From positions 1 through 64,000 of the forward strand of contig NZ_FRBE01000009.1 in assembly GCF_900142535.1 (NCBI RefSeq): a DNA stretch of 64,000 bases, read 5' to 3'. The first letter of the stretch is position 1. Every line of letters begins with the position of its first letter. Of this stretch, positions 8,272-16,904 are shown piece after piece. Source of the DNA: Fibrobacter sp. UWEL. GTDB lineage: Bacteria > Fibrobacterota > Fibrobacteria > Fibrobacterales > Fibrobacteraceae. Position numbers and translations under genes: made by a program. Under the pieces are notes generated by a model. The model was not told the origin of the DNA, did no database searches, and saw only the letters and a program-made list of their open reading frames with translations.

Positions 8272-9126
8272 ATGACCTTGCTTAAAAAGATTCCCCTGTT
8301 CTTCGGCTTTTTGACTACTGCCTTTTTAATTAGCTCCTGCGCATCGGGAAGTCAAGAGAAAATGACTCACACCCAATGGTGTGGCGCTCGCTACGAAAAA
8401 GCAGAACAGCTGTTCAAGGCGGAAAAGTATGGACGCGCTATCGAAAAGATGGAAGACATCCTTTCCACTTGCGCAGGCACCGGCTATATGGAACAGGCTC
8501 AGTTCCTCATTGCAGAAAGTCATTTTAACATGGAAGACTGGATCGAAGCCCGCGGAGAATACGGCAGCTTCATCGTGAACTTCCCCGGCTCCCCCTTCAT
8601 CGAGACTGCGGAATTCCGTAAGGCAATTTCCTCCTTCAATATGGAATTCCGTGTATCCCGCGACGAGGCTAACACCACCATCGCCATGAAGGATTTTGAA
8701 CGTTACCTTTCCAATCATCCGGATACTCCCCTCCGCGATTCCGTAAACTACTATTACGGGCTCCTGGTAGACCGCATGGCCGAAAAGGAATTCCAGACCG
8801 CACGCCTTTACCTGCGCATGGAAAAGCCCCAGGCAGCCGTCATTTACTTCAAGGAATTCCTGGAAACCTATCCCTATGCCAAGCGCCGTCCGGAAGCCTT
8901 GATCATGATTTCCCAGAGCTACAATGACCTGGACCAGTTCGAAACCGCAAAGCTCTACCTGAACATCGCCAAGAAGGAAGCTCCGGCTGACAACAAGGAT
9001 TTCCAGAAGCAGATCGAAAAGACCGAAAAGAATATCGCCAAGTCCGAGGAAGCCTTCGAGAAGCGCTTGAAGAAGGACTCCGAAAAGAAGCGTATCCTGA
9101 AGGAAGAAAAGGAACTGCAGAACTAG
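8272..9126 (+). CDS. bamD: BamD-like outer membrane assembly lipoprotein
   Basis: The 284-residue protein has a lipoprotein signal ending LISSC (Cys about residue 21), followed by repeated TPR-like helix pairs. It matches BamD in size and layout: ARYEKAEQLFKAEKYGRAIEKMEDIL, then AQFLIAESHFNMEDWIEARGEYGSF and FPGSPF. In the BAM complex BamD helps insert beta-barrel proteins. The C-terminal 40 residues are strongly charged and probably coiled-coil (EKTEKNIAKSEEAFEKRLKK). The start at 8272 is set by the signal peptide; the RBS is weak. It precedes a predicted beta-barrel protein by 15 bp. Confidence 0.8.
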   Translation: MTLLKKIPLFFGFLTTAFLISSCASGSQEKMTHTQWCGARYEKAEQLFKAEKYGRAIEKMEDILSTCAGTGYMEQAQFLIAESHFNMEDWIEARGEYGSFIVNFPGSPFIETAEFRKAISSFNMEFRVSRDEANTTIAMKDFERYLSNHPDTPLRDSVNYYYGLLVDRMAEKEFQTARLYLRMEKPQAAVIYFKEFLETYPYAKRRPEALIMISQSYNDLDQFETAKLYLNIAKKEAPADNKDFQKQIEKTEKNIAKSEEAFEKRLKKDSEKKRILKEEKELQN

Positions 9127-9141
9127 TTCCTTCGTGTAAGC

Positions 9142-10020
9142 ATGCGGCTTGATCGTTTTTTCCAGAAGTTTCTTATTGCGTTCACCGCAATCTGCGTATT
9201 CTCCGGAATTGCGCTAGCCGATGACGATAGCAAGATTGAACACGACCGAGCAAAACTTTCCATTTTTGCACAGCCCTCCGTTTCTTTCCTTAGCTTTGAC
9301 CAGCGTAAATATTTCCAGTCCGCCATCGACACCCTCTACAAGAGTTTCAGGGAAGACGCCGTTACCGAAAGCGAATCCTTGAACGTGGCAAAGCAGGACT
9401 TCCAGAAAGTCAACTTCTGTTTCCCTATTTCCGCAGGTATTCAATACCAAGTATTCCAGGACAATTTTATTAGCGCAGGTGTGGGATTCATTTACGACAA
9501 CGAATCCGTAGTCCTTACCGACCGCAAGAACCGAACCCACAACTACAGCTATACCATCCAGGGCATTCCCCTCTTCCTGGAATATCGATTGGGCATTCCT
9601 AAAAATTTCATGACCTTGTCGGGAGAATCCCTTTTCAGCATTTCTCTCCGCTGGTATTGGGTTTTGCCGGGCACCGAGATTTACACAACCTGGGGCAAAA
9701 TTGACGCCAAGACACCCATCACAGGCTCCGGCTACGGCGTAAGCCTTGGCTACCTGGTGGCCAGCTGGAAAGACTTCAAGGTCTACGGGGATGTGGGATT
9801 CAGTTCCATCAAGGTCGAGTCCAAGAAATCCTTCGCAGACATCGTTCCCGACGGTCCCGAGGGCAAGGCCAAGTGGAACATTGGCGGCCTCCTGATGCAG
9901 GTCCGCGTGAGCTTCGGTCTGATTAATGAACCCGAAGTAAAAGATGACGACGATGATAAAAAGGATGGCGACAAGCCTGCATCAACAGCAGCTCCCATAA
10001 AGCACGCTCCGGAGGAATAA
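9142..10020 (+). CDS. Predicted outer-membrane beta-barrel protein
   Basis: The 292-residue protein has a signal peptide ending near SGIALA (about residue 25). Alternating hydrophobic/polar strands follow (for example FISAGVGFIYDNESVV, IPLFLEYRLG, FSISLRWYWVLPG, YGVSLGYLVASW, GGLLMQVRVSFGL), typical of a small outer-membrane barrel. The C-terminal tail is acidic and low in complexity (DDDDDKKDGDKP). No specific family is recognised. It lies between bamD and the PHP gene, and the PHP start overlaps its stop by one base, so the three are probably cotranscribed. Confidence 0.7.
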   Translation: MRLDRFFQKFLIAFTAICVFSGIALADDDSKIEHDRAKLSIFAQPSVSFLSFDQRKYFQSAIDTLYKSFREDAVTESESLNVAKQDFQKVNFCFPISAGIQYQVFQDNFISAGVGFIYDNESVVLTDRKNRTHNYSYTIQGIPLFLEYRLGIPKNFMTLSGESLFSISLRWYWVLPGTEIYTTWGKIDAKTPITGSGYGVSLGYLVASWKDFKVYGDVGFSSIKVESKKSFADIVPDGPEGKAKWNIGGLLMQVRVSFGLINEPEVKDDDDDKKDGDKPASTAAPIKHAPEE

Positions 10021-11690
10021 TGAGTATCCTACCGGGCGAAAAACTGCATTACGCAGAAACCCACTTCAAGTTCAAGCTTCCCTGGTCCCTACTGTACAAG
10101 CCATGGCCCGAAATTCTCGTGGACGCCCCTTTCCAATTCATTCCCGGCGTTACACCGAAACTCTGGATGGTAGTACGTGACGCCCATCGATTTCCTACGG
10201 AAATCCAGGAAATAACCATCCGGATCGAGAAAGAAAGTGATTCAGAAGAACCTAAGGAATTAAAATATTCCCTAGGAATTCGGGCCGAGGAACAGTTTGC
10301 ATTTTACCCTGTGGAGATAGGCAATCTTGCTCCCGGCGTATACAAGGTCCATTGCAAGATTACCGCCAGCCGTAACGGCAAGGTTCGCGAATTTTCCCGC
10401 TGGAATTATCCGGGATTAAAGCCAAAGCCGCTGCGCATTCACGTTCTTAGCGAGATGCCGCCGAAGCCCGCAGGCTTTATCGCAGGCGAGATGCATTGCC
10501 ACACCCACTATTCCGCAGACCATGTGGAGCACGGAGCCACTCCCGCCGTTTTTCAAGAGGCGGCAAAAGCTATCGGTCTGGACTTCGTCAGCTGTACGGA
10601 TCACGCCTATGATTTCGCCTTCCTGACAGAGGACTACACCAAGGAGGCGCCCTCCCCCCTGCCCCGTTTTGAAGCCCTCCGCAAGGAGATTGCAGAATGC
10701 AACTCTCGCAACGTTTGGATGGACGCCGGCTCGAGCAGCATAGTCCCTCTGATGATCGCCGGCGAGGAAGTGTCCGTCGGGAATTCCAAGGGCGAAAACG
10801 TCCACATGACGGTTCTAGGTCCGTCGGGTTATTTGCCGGGTCTGGGAGACTGCGGCAGAAACTGGCTGGATAACAAGCCTACCTTCAGGATTCCGCAGGT
10901 CTTGAAAATGACGGAAGCCCCCTGCTTTGCCGCTCACCCCCATCAGCAAATGGGATATCTGGAAAAGTTCGTTTTCCGTCGCGGCTACTGGAAGTCCGAA
11001 GACCTCCAGACAAAAACCGCCCATCCCGTTCGCGGCATCCAGTTCTGGAATGGCCTTAGGGATGAAGGTTTCATGTTGGGTCGTGAATGGTGGATTCAGG
11101 AACTGGGTAAGGAGAACTACGTGTTGCCCATTGGCGGGAACGACGCCCACGGCGACTTGAACGATACCACCGCAGTGGACCTGCCCCTGTTCTCCTTAAA
11201 GAACAACAGGCATCATGTCTTTGGCAAAGTCCGCACCGTCGTGCAGCTGCTCCTAAGTTCACCGAGCGTAGCCGAGGTGCCGAGCGAAACTGAGGTGCAA
11301 GACGTAAGATTGCCGAGCGCAGCCGAGGCACTAAGCGTCGCCGCGGTGCAGCAGGCATTCGCCGGCGAAAACTGCTACGTGACAGATGGCCCTGCCCTCT
11401 GGTGGGAACGCTCCTACGACAGCAACGGCCGCAACAGCGGCCTCACGTTCCACGCCCGCAGTAATCCAGACTTAGGCGGTTGCTTCCGATACATCAAGAT
11501 ATTTGGCAGGCGCCGCCTTCCCGGCGGCAAGCTCTCCCCCAGGGAAGAACTTCACCTGGCAAGCCAGGTCGCCACCCTCCCCACAGTAGACATTCCCGTA
11601 GACTTCGAAAACTACGTCTACCTGCGGGCTGAATGCGAAACCGCCACCGGCAAATTCGCCCTCACCTCCGCCGCCAAAAGCAGCAACTAG
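10020..11690 (+). CDS. PHP-domain metal-dependent phosphoesterase-like protein
   Basis: The 556-residue protein has an N-terminal Ig-like beta region (about 1-145) followed by a PHP-type core. The metal-ligand motifs are in order: EMHCHTH (157-163), SCTDHAYDF (191-199), AAHPH (304-308) and GNDAH (373-377). PHP proteins hydrolyse phosphoesters or act on nucleotides and sugar phosphates; the substrate here is unknown. There is no signal peptide. GGAGG precedes the start. Residues 412-441 (11253-11342) are a low-complexity insert built from a repeated DNA motif (see findings) lying between the catalytic core and the C-terminal domain. Confidence 0.75.
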   Translation: MSILPGEKLHYAETHFKFKLPWSLLYKPWPEILVDAPFQFIPGVTPKLWMVVRDAHRFPTEIQEITIRIEKESDSEEPKELKYSLGIRAEEQFAFYPVEIGNLAPGVYKVHCKITASRNGKVREFSRWNYPGLKPKPLRIHVLSEMPPKPAGFIAGEMHCHTHYSADHVEHGATPAVFQEAAKAIGLDFVSCTDHAYDFAFLTEDYTKEAPSPLPRFEALRKEIAECNSRNVWMDAGSSSIVPLMIAGEEVSVGNSKGENVHMTVLGPSGYLPGLGDCGRNWLDNKPTFRIPQVLKMTEAPCFAAHPHQQMGYLEKFVFRRGYWKSEDLQTKTAHPVRGIQFWNGLRDEGFMLGREWWIQELGKENYVLPIGGNDAHGDLNDTTAVDLPLFSLKNNRHHVFGKVRTVVQLLLSSPSVAEVPSETEVQDVRLPSAAEALSVAAVQQAFAGENCYVTDGPALWWERSYDSNGRNSGLTFHARSNPDLGGCFRYIKIFGRRRLPGGKLSPREELHLASQVATLPTVDIPVDFENYVYLRAECETATGKFALTSAAKSSN

Positions 11691-11751
11691 ACAAGCAGCG
11701 AGCGACGCTACAAGTTCTTCTCAAGACGAAAAGCGAGCGGTCTTAGTAAGC

Positions 11752-11782
11752 AAAAAGACTCCGTTGTGAACGGAGTCTTTTT
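11752..11782. terminator. Bidirectional terminator
   Basis: AAAAAGACTCCGTT (11752-11765) and AACGGAGTCTTTTT (11769-11782) form a perfect 14-bp stem with a 3-nt loop. It lies between the convergent PHP gene and the TPR gene and carries A/T runs on both sides, so it can end both transcripts. Confidence 0.88.
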
Positions 11783-11838
11783 AGCGAGAGCGAGCGCAAA
11801 TCGTAGGTACTTATCCCCACGTACTGCGCGAGCGGTCT

Positions 11839-12522
11839 TTATTCCGCCAGGAACTTCTTAGCCTTGTCAGCGTAGTTCTGGCTGTCGCCGTAAACCTTCA
11901 GGAGCTTTTCTGCAGTAGCCTTAGCCTTGTCAGCCTGGCCCAACTGCTGATAGACGAGAGTCAGCTTCCACATGGCGTCTGCAACAGTGGGAACCTCATC
12001 TGCAGGTTCATCCTTCTGGTAACGATCCTTCAGGTCGCCAGTACGCTTACCGAATTCGCCAACGAACTTTTCCAGCAAGGAAGCAGCGGCAGCATAGTCT
12101 GCCTTTTCAATCTTCACAGAAGCAAGACCGTGCATTGCAGCGGAACGGATCAAAGCAGAAGAACCAGCATTGTCCAGAGACTTCTGGAACATGTCAGCAG
12201 CAGCGTCGAACTCACCCTTTTCAAACATGGTGTTACCGGAAAGGAGAGCAGCCTTAGCCAGAGCCAAGCCCTTCAGCTTACCAGAGTTCATCTGAGCCTG
12301 GAATTCAGTCAGGGCGCTGTCGTTCTGTGCGGCATACACATAGGACATTCCCTTACCGAGCAGGTTAGCCTGTTCTGCAGATTCAGACTTCTGGAATTCA
12401 AAGTACTTGTTCACGCCAACAACAACAGCCATGACCACCAGCACTGCTGCGATGATCTTGGAACCGTGGTTCGCAAAAAATTCCTTCATTTCAGAATTCT
12501 TGGTATTAGATTCGTTTGCCAT
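11839..12522 (-). CDS. YfgM-like membrane-anchored TPR protein
   Basis: The 227-residue protein has a short cytoplasmic N-terminus, one transmembrane helix (about 22-40, IIAAVLVVMAVVVGV) and a periplasmic TPR-like helical domain. The layout matches the YfgM / TPR_21 family, which associates with the SecYEG translocon and periplasmic chaperones in E. coli. Helix pairs such as ALAKAALLSGNTMFEKGEF and AAMHGLASVKIEKADYAAA are visible. It is transcribed alone, away from tRNA-Thr, and ends at a bidirectional terminator. The exact function is inferred from layout only. Confidence 0.7.
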   Translation of the reverse strand: MANESNTKNSEMKEFFANHGSKIIAAVLVVMAVVVGVNKYFEFQKSESAEQANLLGKGMSYVYAAQNDSALTEFQAQMNSGKLKGLALAKAALLSGNTMFEKGEFDAAADMFQKSLDNAGSSALIRSAAMHGLASVKIEKADYAAAASLLEKFVGEFGKRTGDLKDRYQKDEPADEVPTVADAMWKLTLVYQQLGQADKAKATAEKLLKVYGDSQNYADKAKKFLAE

Positions 12523-12591
12523 AATTAGACGTCCGTTTTTAAAATTTTGTGACCCAATTCTAGAAAAAATTTAGGGGCTTGTCAGCCAATC

Positions 12592-12620
12592 TTGACAAAA
12601 AGGGGCTCACTTACTAACTT
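12592..12620 (+). promoter_or_regulatory. Sigma-70-type promoter of tRNA-Thr
   Basis: TTGACA (12592-12597) and TAACTT (12615-12620) are separated by 17 nt. The -10 ends 12 nt before the tRNA. The -35 is a perfect consensus. Confidence 0.75.
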
Positions 12621-12632
12621 TGTCCCCACTAC

Positions 12633-12705
12633 GCCACTCTAGCTCAGCTGGTAGAGCAGCTGATTCGTAATCAGCAGGTCGGCAGTTCAAGTCTGCTGGG
12701 TGGCT
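12633..12705 (+). tRNA. tRNA-Thr (CGT)
   Basis: A 73-nt cloverleaf has acceptor GCCACTC pairing with GGGTGGC, D-arm AGCTCAGCTGGTAGAGC, anticodon arm CTGATTCGTAATCAG (anticodon CGT), and T-arm GGCAGTTCAAGTCTGCT. The discriminator is T and the CCA is not encoded. Confidence 0.97.
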
Positions 12706-12713
12706 TATTAAGA

Positions 12714-12740
12714 TTAGGGAGGGGTTATACCCCTCCCTAA
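12714..12740 (+). terminator. Hairpin directly after tRNA-Thr
   Basis: TTAGGGAGGGGT (12714-12725) pairs perfectly with ACCCCTCCCTAA (12729-12740) around a 3-nt TAT loop. It starts 9 nt after the tRNA. There is no strong T run, so it may be a processing or stability hairpin, with termination at the next one. Confidence 0.6.
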
Positions 12741-12808
12741 AACCTTTCCCGGCCCTTGCTATTGCGAGTCCGTTGTCATTTTAGTACTGCAGGATTACAC
12801 AATATATT

Positions 12809-12836
12809 GGAGGGGGTCCAACCCCCTCCCTTTTTA
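12809..12836 (+). terminator. Terminator of the tRNA-Thr transcript
   Basis: GGAGGGGGT (12809-12817) and ACCCCCTCC (12821-12829) form a 9-bp stem with a CCA loop, followed by CTTTTTAA. Its sequence echoes the hairpin at 12714-12740. A third perfect hairpin, GCTCTCGC/GCGAGAGC, follows at 12847-12866. No gene is seen in 12706-12873. Confidence 0.65.
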
Positions 12837-12873
12837 ACCCTCCTGGGCTCTCGCACTCGCGAGAGCGGGGTGG

Positions 12874-13098
12874 TTAGAAGCTGCAGCCTAGGGCGCTGAG
12901 GACATAGGTTTCGCTTTCGCCCATGCGGTAGAAGGGGCGCAGGTCATCGTCATCGACGATAAAGTCTGCATTGTTCAGCTGGAGCTGTTCGTTAATGCGA
13001 CGCTTGAAAGCCGCAAATCCATCATCCCAAGGCCTCTGTTCGGGAATTTCTACAACTCGGTTCTTAACACTCAGGGCCTTAACTTTATTCTTTCTCAT
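12874..13098 (-). CDS. Small hypothetical protein
   Basis: The 74-residue ORF has an AAAGGAA site 5 nt upstream of its ATG. Its N-terminus is basic (MRKNKVKALSVKNR) and its middle acidic (IVDDDDLRPF). It resembles no family I recognise. It lies alone between the tRNA-Thr trailer hairpins and a terminator belonging to the lipoprotein gene. The RBS and distinct composition argue for a real gene, but its small size leaves doubt. Confidence 0.45.
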   Translation of the reverse strand: MRKNKVKALSVKNRVVEIPEQRPWDDGFAAFKRRINEQLQLNNADFIVDDDDLRPFYRMGESETYVLSALGCSF

Positions 13099-13182
13099 TT
13101 TGATTCCTTTAAGACACCGTTATTATCGTTGTTTCTTTCACTTTTTCATCAGTGTCTTTCTGTGCAGTAAATATAAAAACAA

Positions 13183-13205
13183 AGGATGTCAAATAATGAC
13201 ATCCT
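13183..13205 (-). terminator. Terminator after the TPR lipoprotein
   Basis: AGGATGTC (13183-13190) and GACATCCT (13198-13205) form an 8-bp stem with a 7-nt loop. On the minus strand it is followed by TTGTTTTTAT, about 28 bp past the stop of the TPR lipoprotein gene. Confidence 0.75.
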
Positions 13206-13232
13206 CTGATTTTCCAAAAATTTCAGGATTTT

Positions 13233-15146
13233 TTATTCGAAGTCGTACATACTGTTGTATGTATTCTCGAGGATTTCGTCTTCCTTGCTCTTGACTTCCG
13301 CCTGCTTTTCTTCCGGAGCCTTGTTCAGCTGCTCGTAGTACTTCGCAGAAAGACGATTGATGTGTTCCTCGCTGCTCTTCAGGCGCTTACGGAGTCGTTT
13401 GATGTCCTCATCCGTAACCGTCAGGCGGGTATTCAACATCTTTGCAGCCTGCTTGCCCCAGGGAGTCTGCCCATATTCACTGCGAAGCAGCTTATACACG
13501 GCCTGGGTGCTGTCCATACGTTCCGGATTCATCTGGAAGTACATGGCCTTCATATAGAGTGCCTGAGCTCCGGACTGGGTTTCAGGATAGGCCTGATAGA
13601 GGCTGTCAAACTGTTCAAAGGCGCGGGCATAGGCGGAGTCCACCAAGTCCATCTGGTCCAGCGGAATCTCGGATGCCACCGTCCAGAGGCTTTCAGCCAC
13701 CAGGTAACGTTCCTTAGCCTCATCCTCACGAGTTTTCAAGGTAACGCGCATACCCAAGTTCACCTGAGCCTGCTTGGCGTACTCCGTATTGGGGTACTTT
13801 TCAATCACTTCCTTGTACAGTTCCTCGGCAGAATCAGGATCATGCTTAAATTCATCGTAGATGAAAGCCTTTGCATAGAGAGCTCGCAATACTCGAGCAC
13901 TGTCCTTGGAATCCTGGATGATATTGTCCAGACGGGCCACTGCACTGTCCGTTTCGTCCAATTTGAACAAGAACAATTCCGCAATCTGGAACTCCGAACT
14001 AAAGAAGGAATTCATATTGGGAATGGAATCCTTAGCCTTATCCTCATCATTCTTGGAGCGCATGGCGATCAGGCGCTTCAGAGCATCACGACGTTCACGG
14101 CTTTCCTGACCATACTTACTGATGGATCTCGAAAGGAAGCTACTATCGTAATAGACCACGGCCCGGTCATAATTCATGGTCCTGGATTGCTCGTAGTCAC
14201 CCAGGCAGAAATAGCTACGGGAAGCGTGTTCCGTTTTGGGATAATCCGTATTCACCTTTTGCAGGATCACCATGGCATCGGCCACCTTATCCCCAAGCAT
14301 GGTCAATTCGCCAATACGTACCAGGAATTCAGGCTGCTTGGATTCAAATTCAGGATTCTTGAACAATTCCTTGTATTCATCAGCAGCAGGCAAATACTGT
14401 TTCTGGTTCGCCAGACATTCTGCAGCCTGTTCGCCGGCAGTCTGTCGTTCGCGAACATTCAGGAGCTTGATTTCTTCGGCAGTGTAGTGTTCACGAGCCT
14501 TCTCCCAGTCATCCTTCTTGAAGTATAGACCTGCCAGACGGAAATGAGCCTTCGCCCTCATGAAGGGAGTGCCGGCGGTATCTGCAAGGACCGCCTCCAG
14601 GGAGGCAATGGCCTGATCCGGGAACTCAGCCTGTTCATCCAGAAGGGACAGAAGATTCAATCCCTGGAAATAATAGGGATGGTCCTTGGAGGCAACCACC
14701 GGTTCCAAGGCAAAACGGCTGATGTTATATTCGTGGTTCTTGTAAAGGCAATAGGCACGTTGGTATTCCACAGCAGGCATGGAATCATGGTCTGCGAAAT
14801 AACGTTCAAATTCGTCATACTTGGTAATGGCCTTATCCCATTCCAGCTTGTGACGGAAAGATTCGCCAATGAGGAAAACAGCTTCGGCAGAACGTTTCTT
14901 GTTCTTGGGGAAACGTTCCAAAACGCGGGAGCCCTTTTCGATAATCTTGTCGTATTTCTTGCGTTCTTCTGCGCCAGGCCTGGAGTTATCCGCCTCCGGG
15001 ATGCTGTCCAAACGGGCTGTTCGCATTTCGGCAGCCTGTTCATCCAGACGTTCTGCATTGAACATATGGTTCAAGTAGGCGCAGCAAGTGCATCCCTCAA
15101 AGAGGAATGCCACAAGAGCAAGTATGATGAACCGAATACGAAGCAT
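13233..15146 (-). CDS. Large TPR-repeat putative lipoprotein
   Basis: The 637-residue protein has a short hydrophobic N-terminus ending in GC (about residue 19), probably a lipoprotein signal although the lipobox is imperfect. Many TPR/Sel1-like helix pairs follow, for example SAEAVFLIGESFRHKLEWDKAI, AKAHFRLAGLYFKKDDWEKA, HASRSYFCLGDYEQS and LRALYAKAFIYDEFKHDPDSA. A charged coiled-coil (about 575-625) ends it. The repeat pattern resembles BamD-like and gliding or secretion-associated TPR proteins, so a scaffolding role in the envelope is likely. The ATG at 15146 was chosen over TTG codons upstream; no strong RBS is visible. It is last in a sigma-TPR-TPR series. Confidence 0.75.
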   Translation of the reverse strand: MLRIRFIILALVAFLFEGCTCCAYLNHMFNAERLDEQAAEMRTARLDSIPEADNSRPGAEERKKYDKIIEKGSRVLERFPKNKKRSAEAVFLIGESFRHKLEWDKAITKYDEFERYFADHDSMPAVEYQRAYCLYKNHEYNISRFALEPVVASKDHPYYFQGLNLLSLLDEQAEFPDQAIASLEAVLADTAGTPFMRAKAHFRLAGLYFKKDDWEKAREHYTAEEIKLLNVRERQTAGEQAAECLANQKQYLPAADEYKELFKNPEFESKQPEFLVRIGELTMLGDKVADAMVILQKVNTDYPKTEHASRSYFCLGDYEQSRTMNYDRAVVYYDSSFLSRSISKYGQESRERRDALKRLIAMRSKNDEDKAKDSIPNMNSFFSSEFQIAELFLFKLDETDSAVARLDNIIQDSKDSARVLRALYAKAFIYDEFKHDPDSAEELYKEVIEKYPNTEYAKQAQVNLGMRVTLKTREDEAKERYLVAESLWTVASEIPLDQMDLVDSAYARAFEQFDSLYQAYPETQSGAQALYMKAMYFQMNPERMDSTQAVYKLLRSEYGQTPWGKQAAKMLNTRLTVTDEDIKRLRKRLKSSEEHINRLSAKYYEQLNKAPEEKQAEVKSKEDEILENTYNSMYDFE

Positions 15147-15171
15147 ATGGGTCAAAAGATACAAAATCTGA

Positions 15172-16890
15172 CTAGAACTGATTCAAGTACGTGATATAAT
15201 CACAGAGTTTCAGTCCCGGCGGCATCACCGTCTTGTCGAAACGAATCATGCGGACTTCGGCAGGCTTACCCACCACGCGGGCGATCATCTCGAAGTTGTC
15301 CTGGGTTTCCCATACAGCTGCATCCAGCACAAGACCGTCACCGCAGTCCGTTTCGCCGGTGCTATTGCCAATGCCGGAAATTCTGGAATTCTGCTTCAGC
15401 AAGCGGGTAAATACTTCGGGAGCCATGCCCAGATGGTTGGAACTGGAGGAAGAATCATACACCACTACATGAACCTGTCGGAAATGATTCAGGGAGTCAA
15501 ACACCACCGTATAGGTGTGCTTGTAAGGTGCATTGTAGAAGGATTCCTGCCAGACGTTATTCTTTACCGGCTTGAAGTTGGAGATGGAATACTTCTTGAA
15601 GAATTCCTTGGGAGTGGCACCATAGCGAACCACATAATGTCCCAGCATGGTGGTAAAGTCATGACTGGATGTGGGTCTGGATGCTTCACGAAGGCTATCC
15701 ACCGCACGGCTCAAGTTGGCAGCCAAGCCGCTGGTTTCTCTAGAAACGGGAGCGGCACGAGTAACGTTCGCTTCCTGAATACGCTGCTGGATTTCCGGAT
15801 ACTCGGGATTGTTGCGCTGGATTTCCTGGAACTGCAGGCGAGCGCGATCATACTGGCGTCCCTTCAGGAAGGCTCGACCCAAAGCTTCCCTCAAGGGAAG
15901 ATTATCGGGATAGCGTTCCACGAGAGGTTCCAGAATGTCGCAAGCGACCTGAGCGCGGTCCTGCGGAGACATAGCCATTCCAGCACCTGCTCCCGGCGGG
16001 GTCTTTTCGCCAAGGGTATTGGCCGCTTCCCGTGCAGGCAAGTATTCCGGACGGAAAGCCAAAATACGCTGGTAGATTTTCTCTGCAGTATCAAAATGGC
16101 CGTTGTATTCATTTAGGTAGCCCTGGAGCAAAAGCAGGCGGGCGTCCACCGGATACTGGGAAAGTGCATATTCCACCACTGCGGTACAACTATCCAAAAG
16201 TCCACTCTGGTGGTAAAGTTCAGCCAGCAGTTCATAAGCCTTGGGAGAATCTCCGTTGGAAAGGCTAATGACAGTTTTCAATTCCGTGGTGGCCTGGACG
16301 TTTCTGGATTCCTTCATCAGAAGTTCGCCATACCAGAGTCTCGTCTCATAAAGTGCCGGGGCTTTTTCGGTAGCAACACGAGCCAGTTCCTGAGCAGCGC
16401 CCATATTTCCAGACGTGTAAAGGGAACGGCTTTCCAGATAGGAAGAAATGCCGGAGCTGGGATAGCGTCCCTGAAGCTTGCCCGTAAGCAGGGAAAGTCG
16501 GTCCCTCTGGTTATCCGTCAGGGAGTCCATTTCAAACAAAGTATTAACAGCACCCCAGAGAGCGGGAGTGAAATCCGGATAGAGAATCACCACTCCATCG
16601 TAAATATCAAAGGCACTATTAAAGGATCCGTTACGAAACAATTCCTGGGCACGGCGCATCTCCGTCTGGACCTGAACCGGCATGGAGGTTATTTCGGACT
16701 TCAGGTCCGGGGTGTCACCACGGGCCACGGATGAACCCGCGGAAAGACCATAAGGGATGCCCCCTACGGTAATCTTGGAGGGGCCGTAATATTGATAGGC
16801 ACGAAATCCTCCAAAGGCAAGGAGGGTTCCGCAGCACAATGCAAGGAAAAGGTATGCAGCCTTTTGAGCGGCAGAAGATGAAGTCGCCAT
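15172..16890 (-). CDS. Membrane-anchored TPR protein
   Basis: The 572-residue protein has an N-terminal transmembrane helix (about 11-33, YLFLALCCGTLLAFGGFRAY). It is followed by a TPR array (about 70-370, e.g. AQELFRNGSFNSAFDIYDGVVILYP and AYELLAELYHQSGLLDSC). A C-terminal globular domain (about 430-572) does not look like TPR and matches nothing I recognise. It starts 14 bp after the sigma factor gene and ends 25 bp before the TPR lipoprotein. The ATG at 16890 has AGG upstream; a TTG two codons earlier is possible. The two TPR proteins are probably partners. Confidence 0.75.
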   Translation of the reverse strand: MATSSSAAQKAAYLFLALCCGTLLAFGGFRAYQYYGPSKITVGGIPYGLSAGSSVARGDTPDLKSEITSMPVQVQTEMRRAQELFRNGSFNSAFDIYDGVVILYPDFTPALWGAVNTLFEMDSLTDNQRDRLSLLTGKLQGRYPSSGISSYLESRSLYTSGNMGAAQELARVATEKAPALYETRLWYGELLMKESRNVQATTELKTVISLSNGDSPKAYELLAELYHQSGLLDSCTAVVEYALSQYPVDARLLLLQGYLNEYNGHFDTAEKIYQRILAFRPEYLPAREAANTLGEKTPPGAGAGMAMSPQDRAQVACDILEPLVERYPDNLPLREALGRAFLKGRQYDRARLQFQEIQRNNPEYPEIQQRIQEANVTRAAPVSRETSGLAANLSRAVDSLREASRPTSSHDFTTMLGHYVVRYGATPKEFFKKYSISNFKPVKNNVWQESFYNAPYKHTYTVVFDSLNHFRQVHVVVYDSSSSSNHLGMAPEVFTRLLKQNSRISGIGNSTGETDCGDGLVLDAAVWETQDNFEMIARVVGKPAEVRMIRFDKTVMPPGLKLCDYITYLNQF

Positions 16891-16904
16891 AGGCAAAACC
16901 TAGC

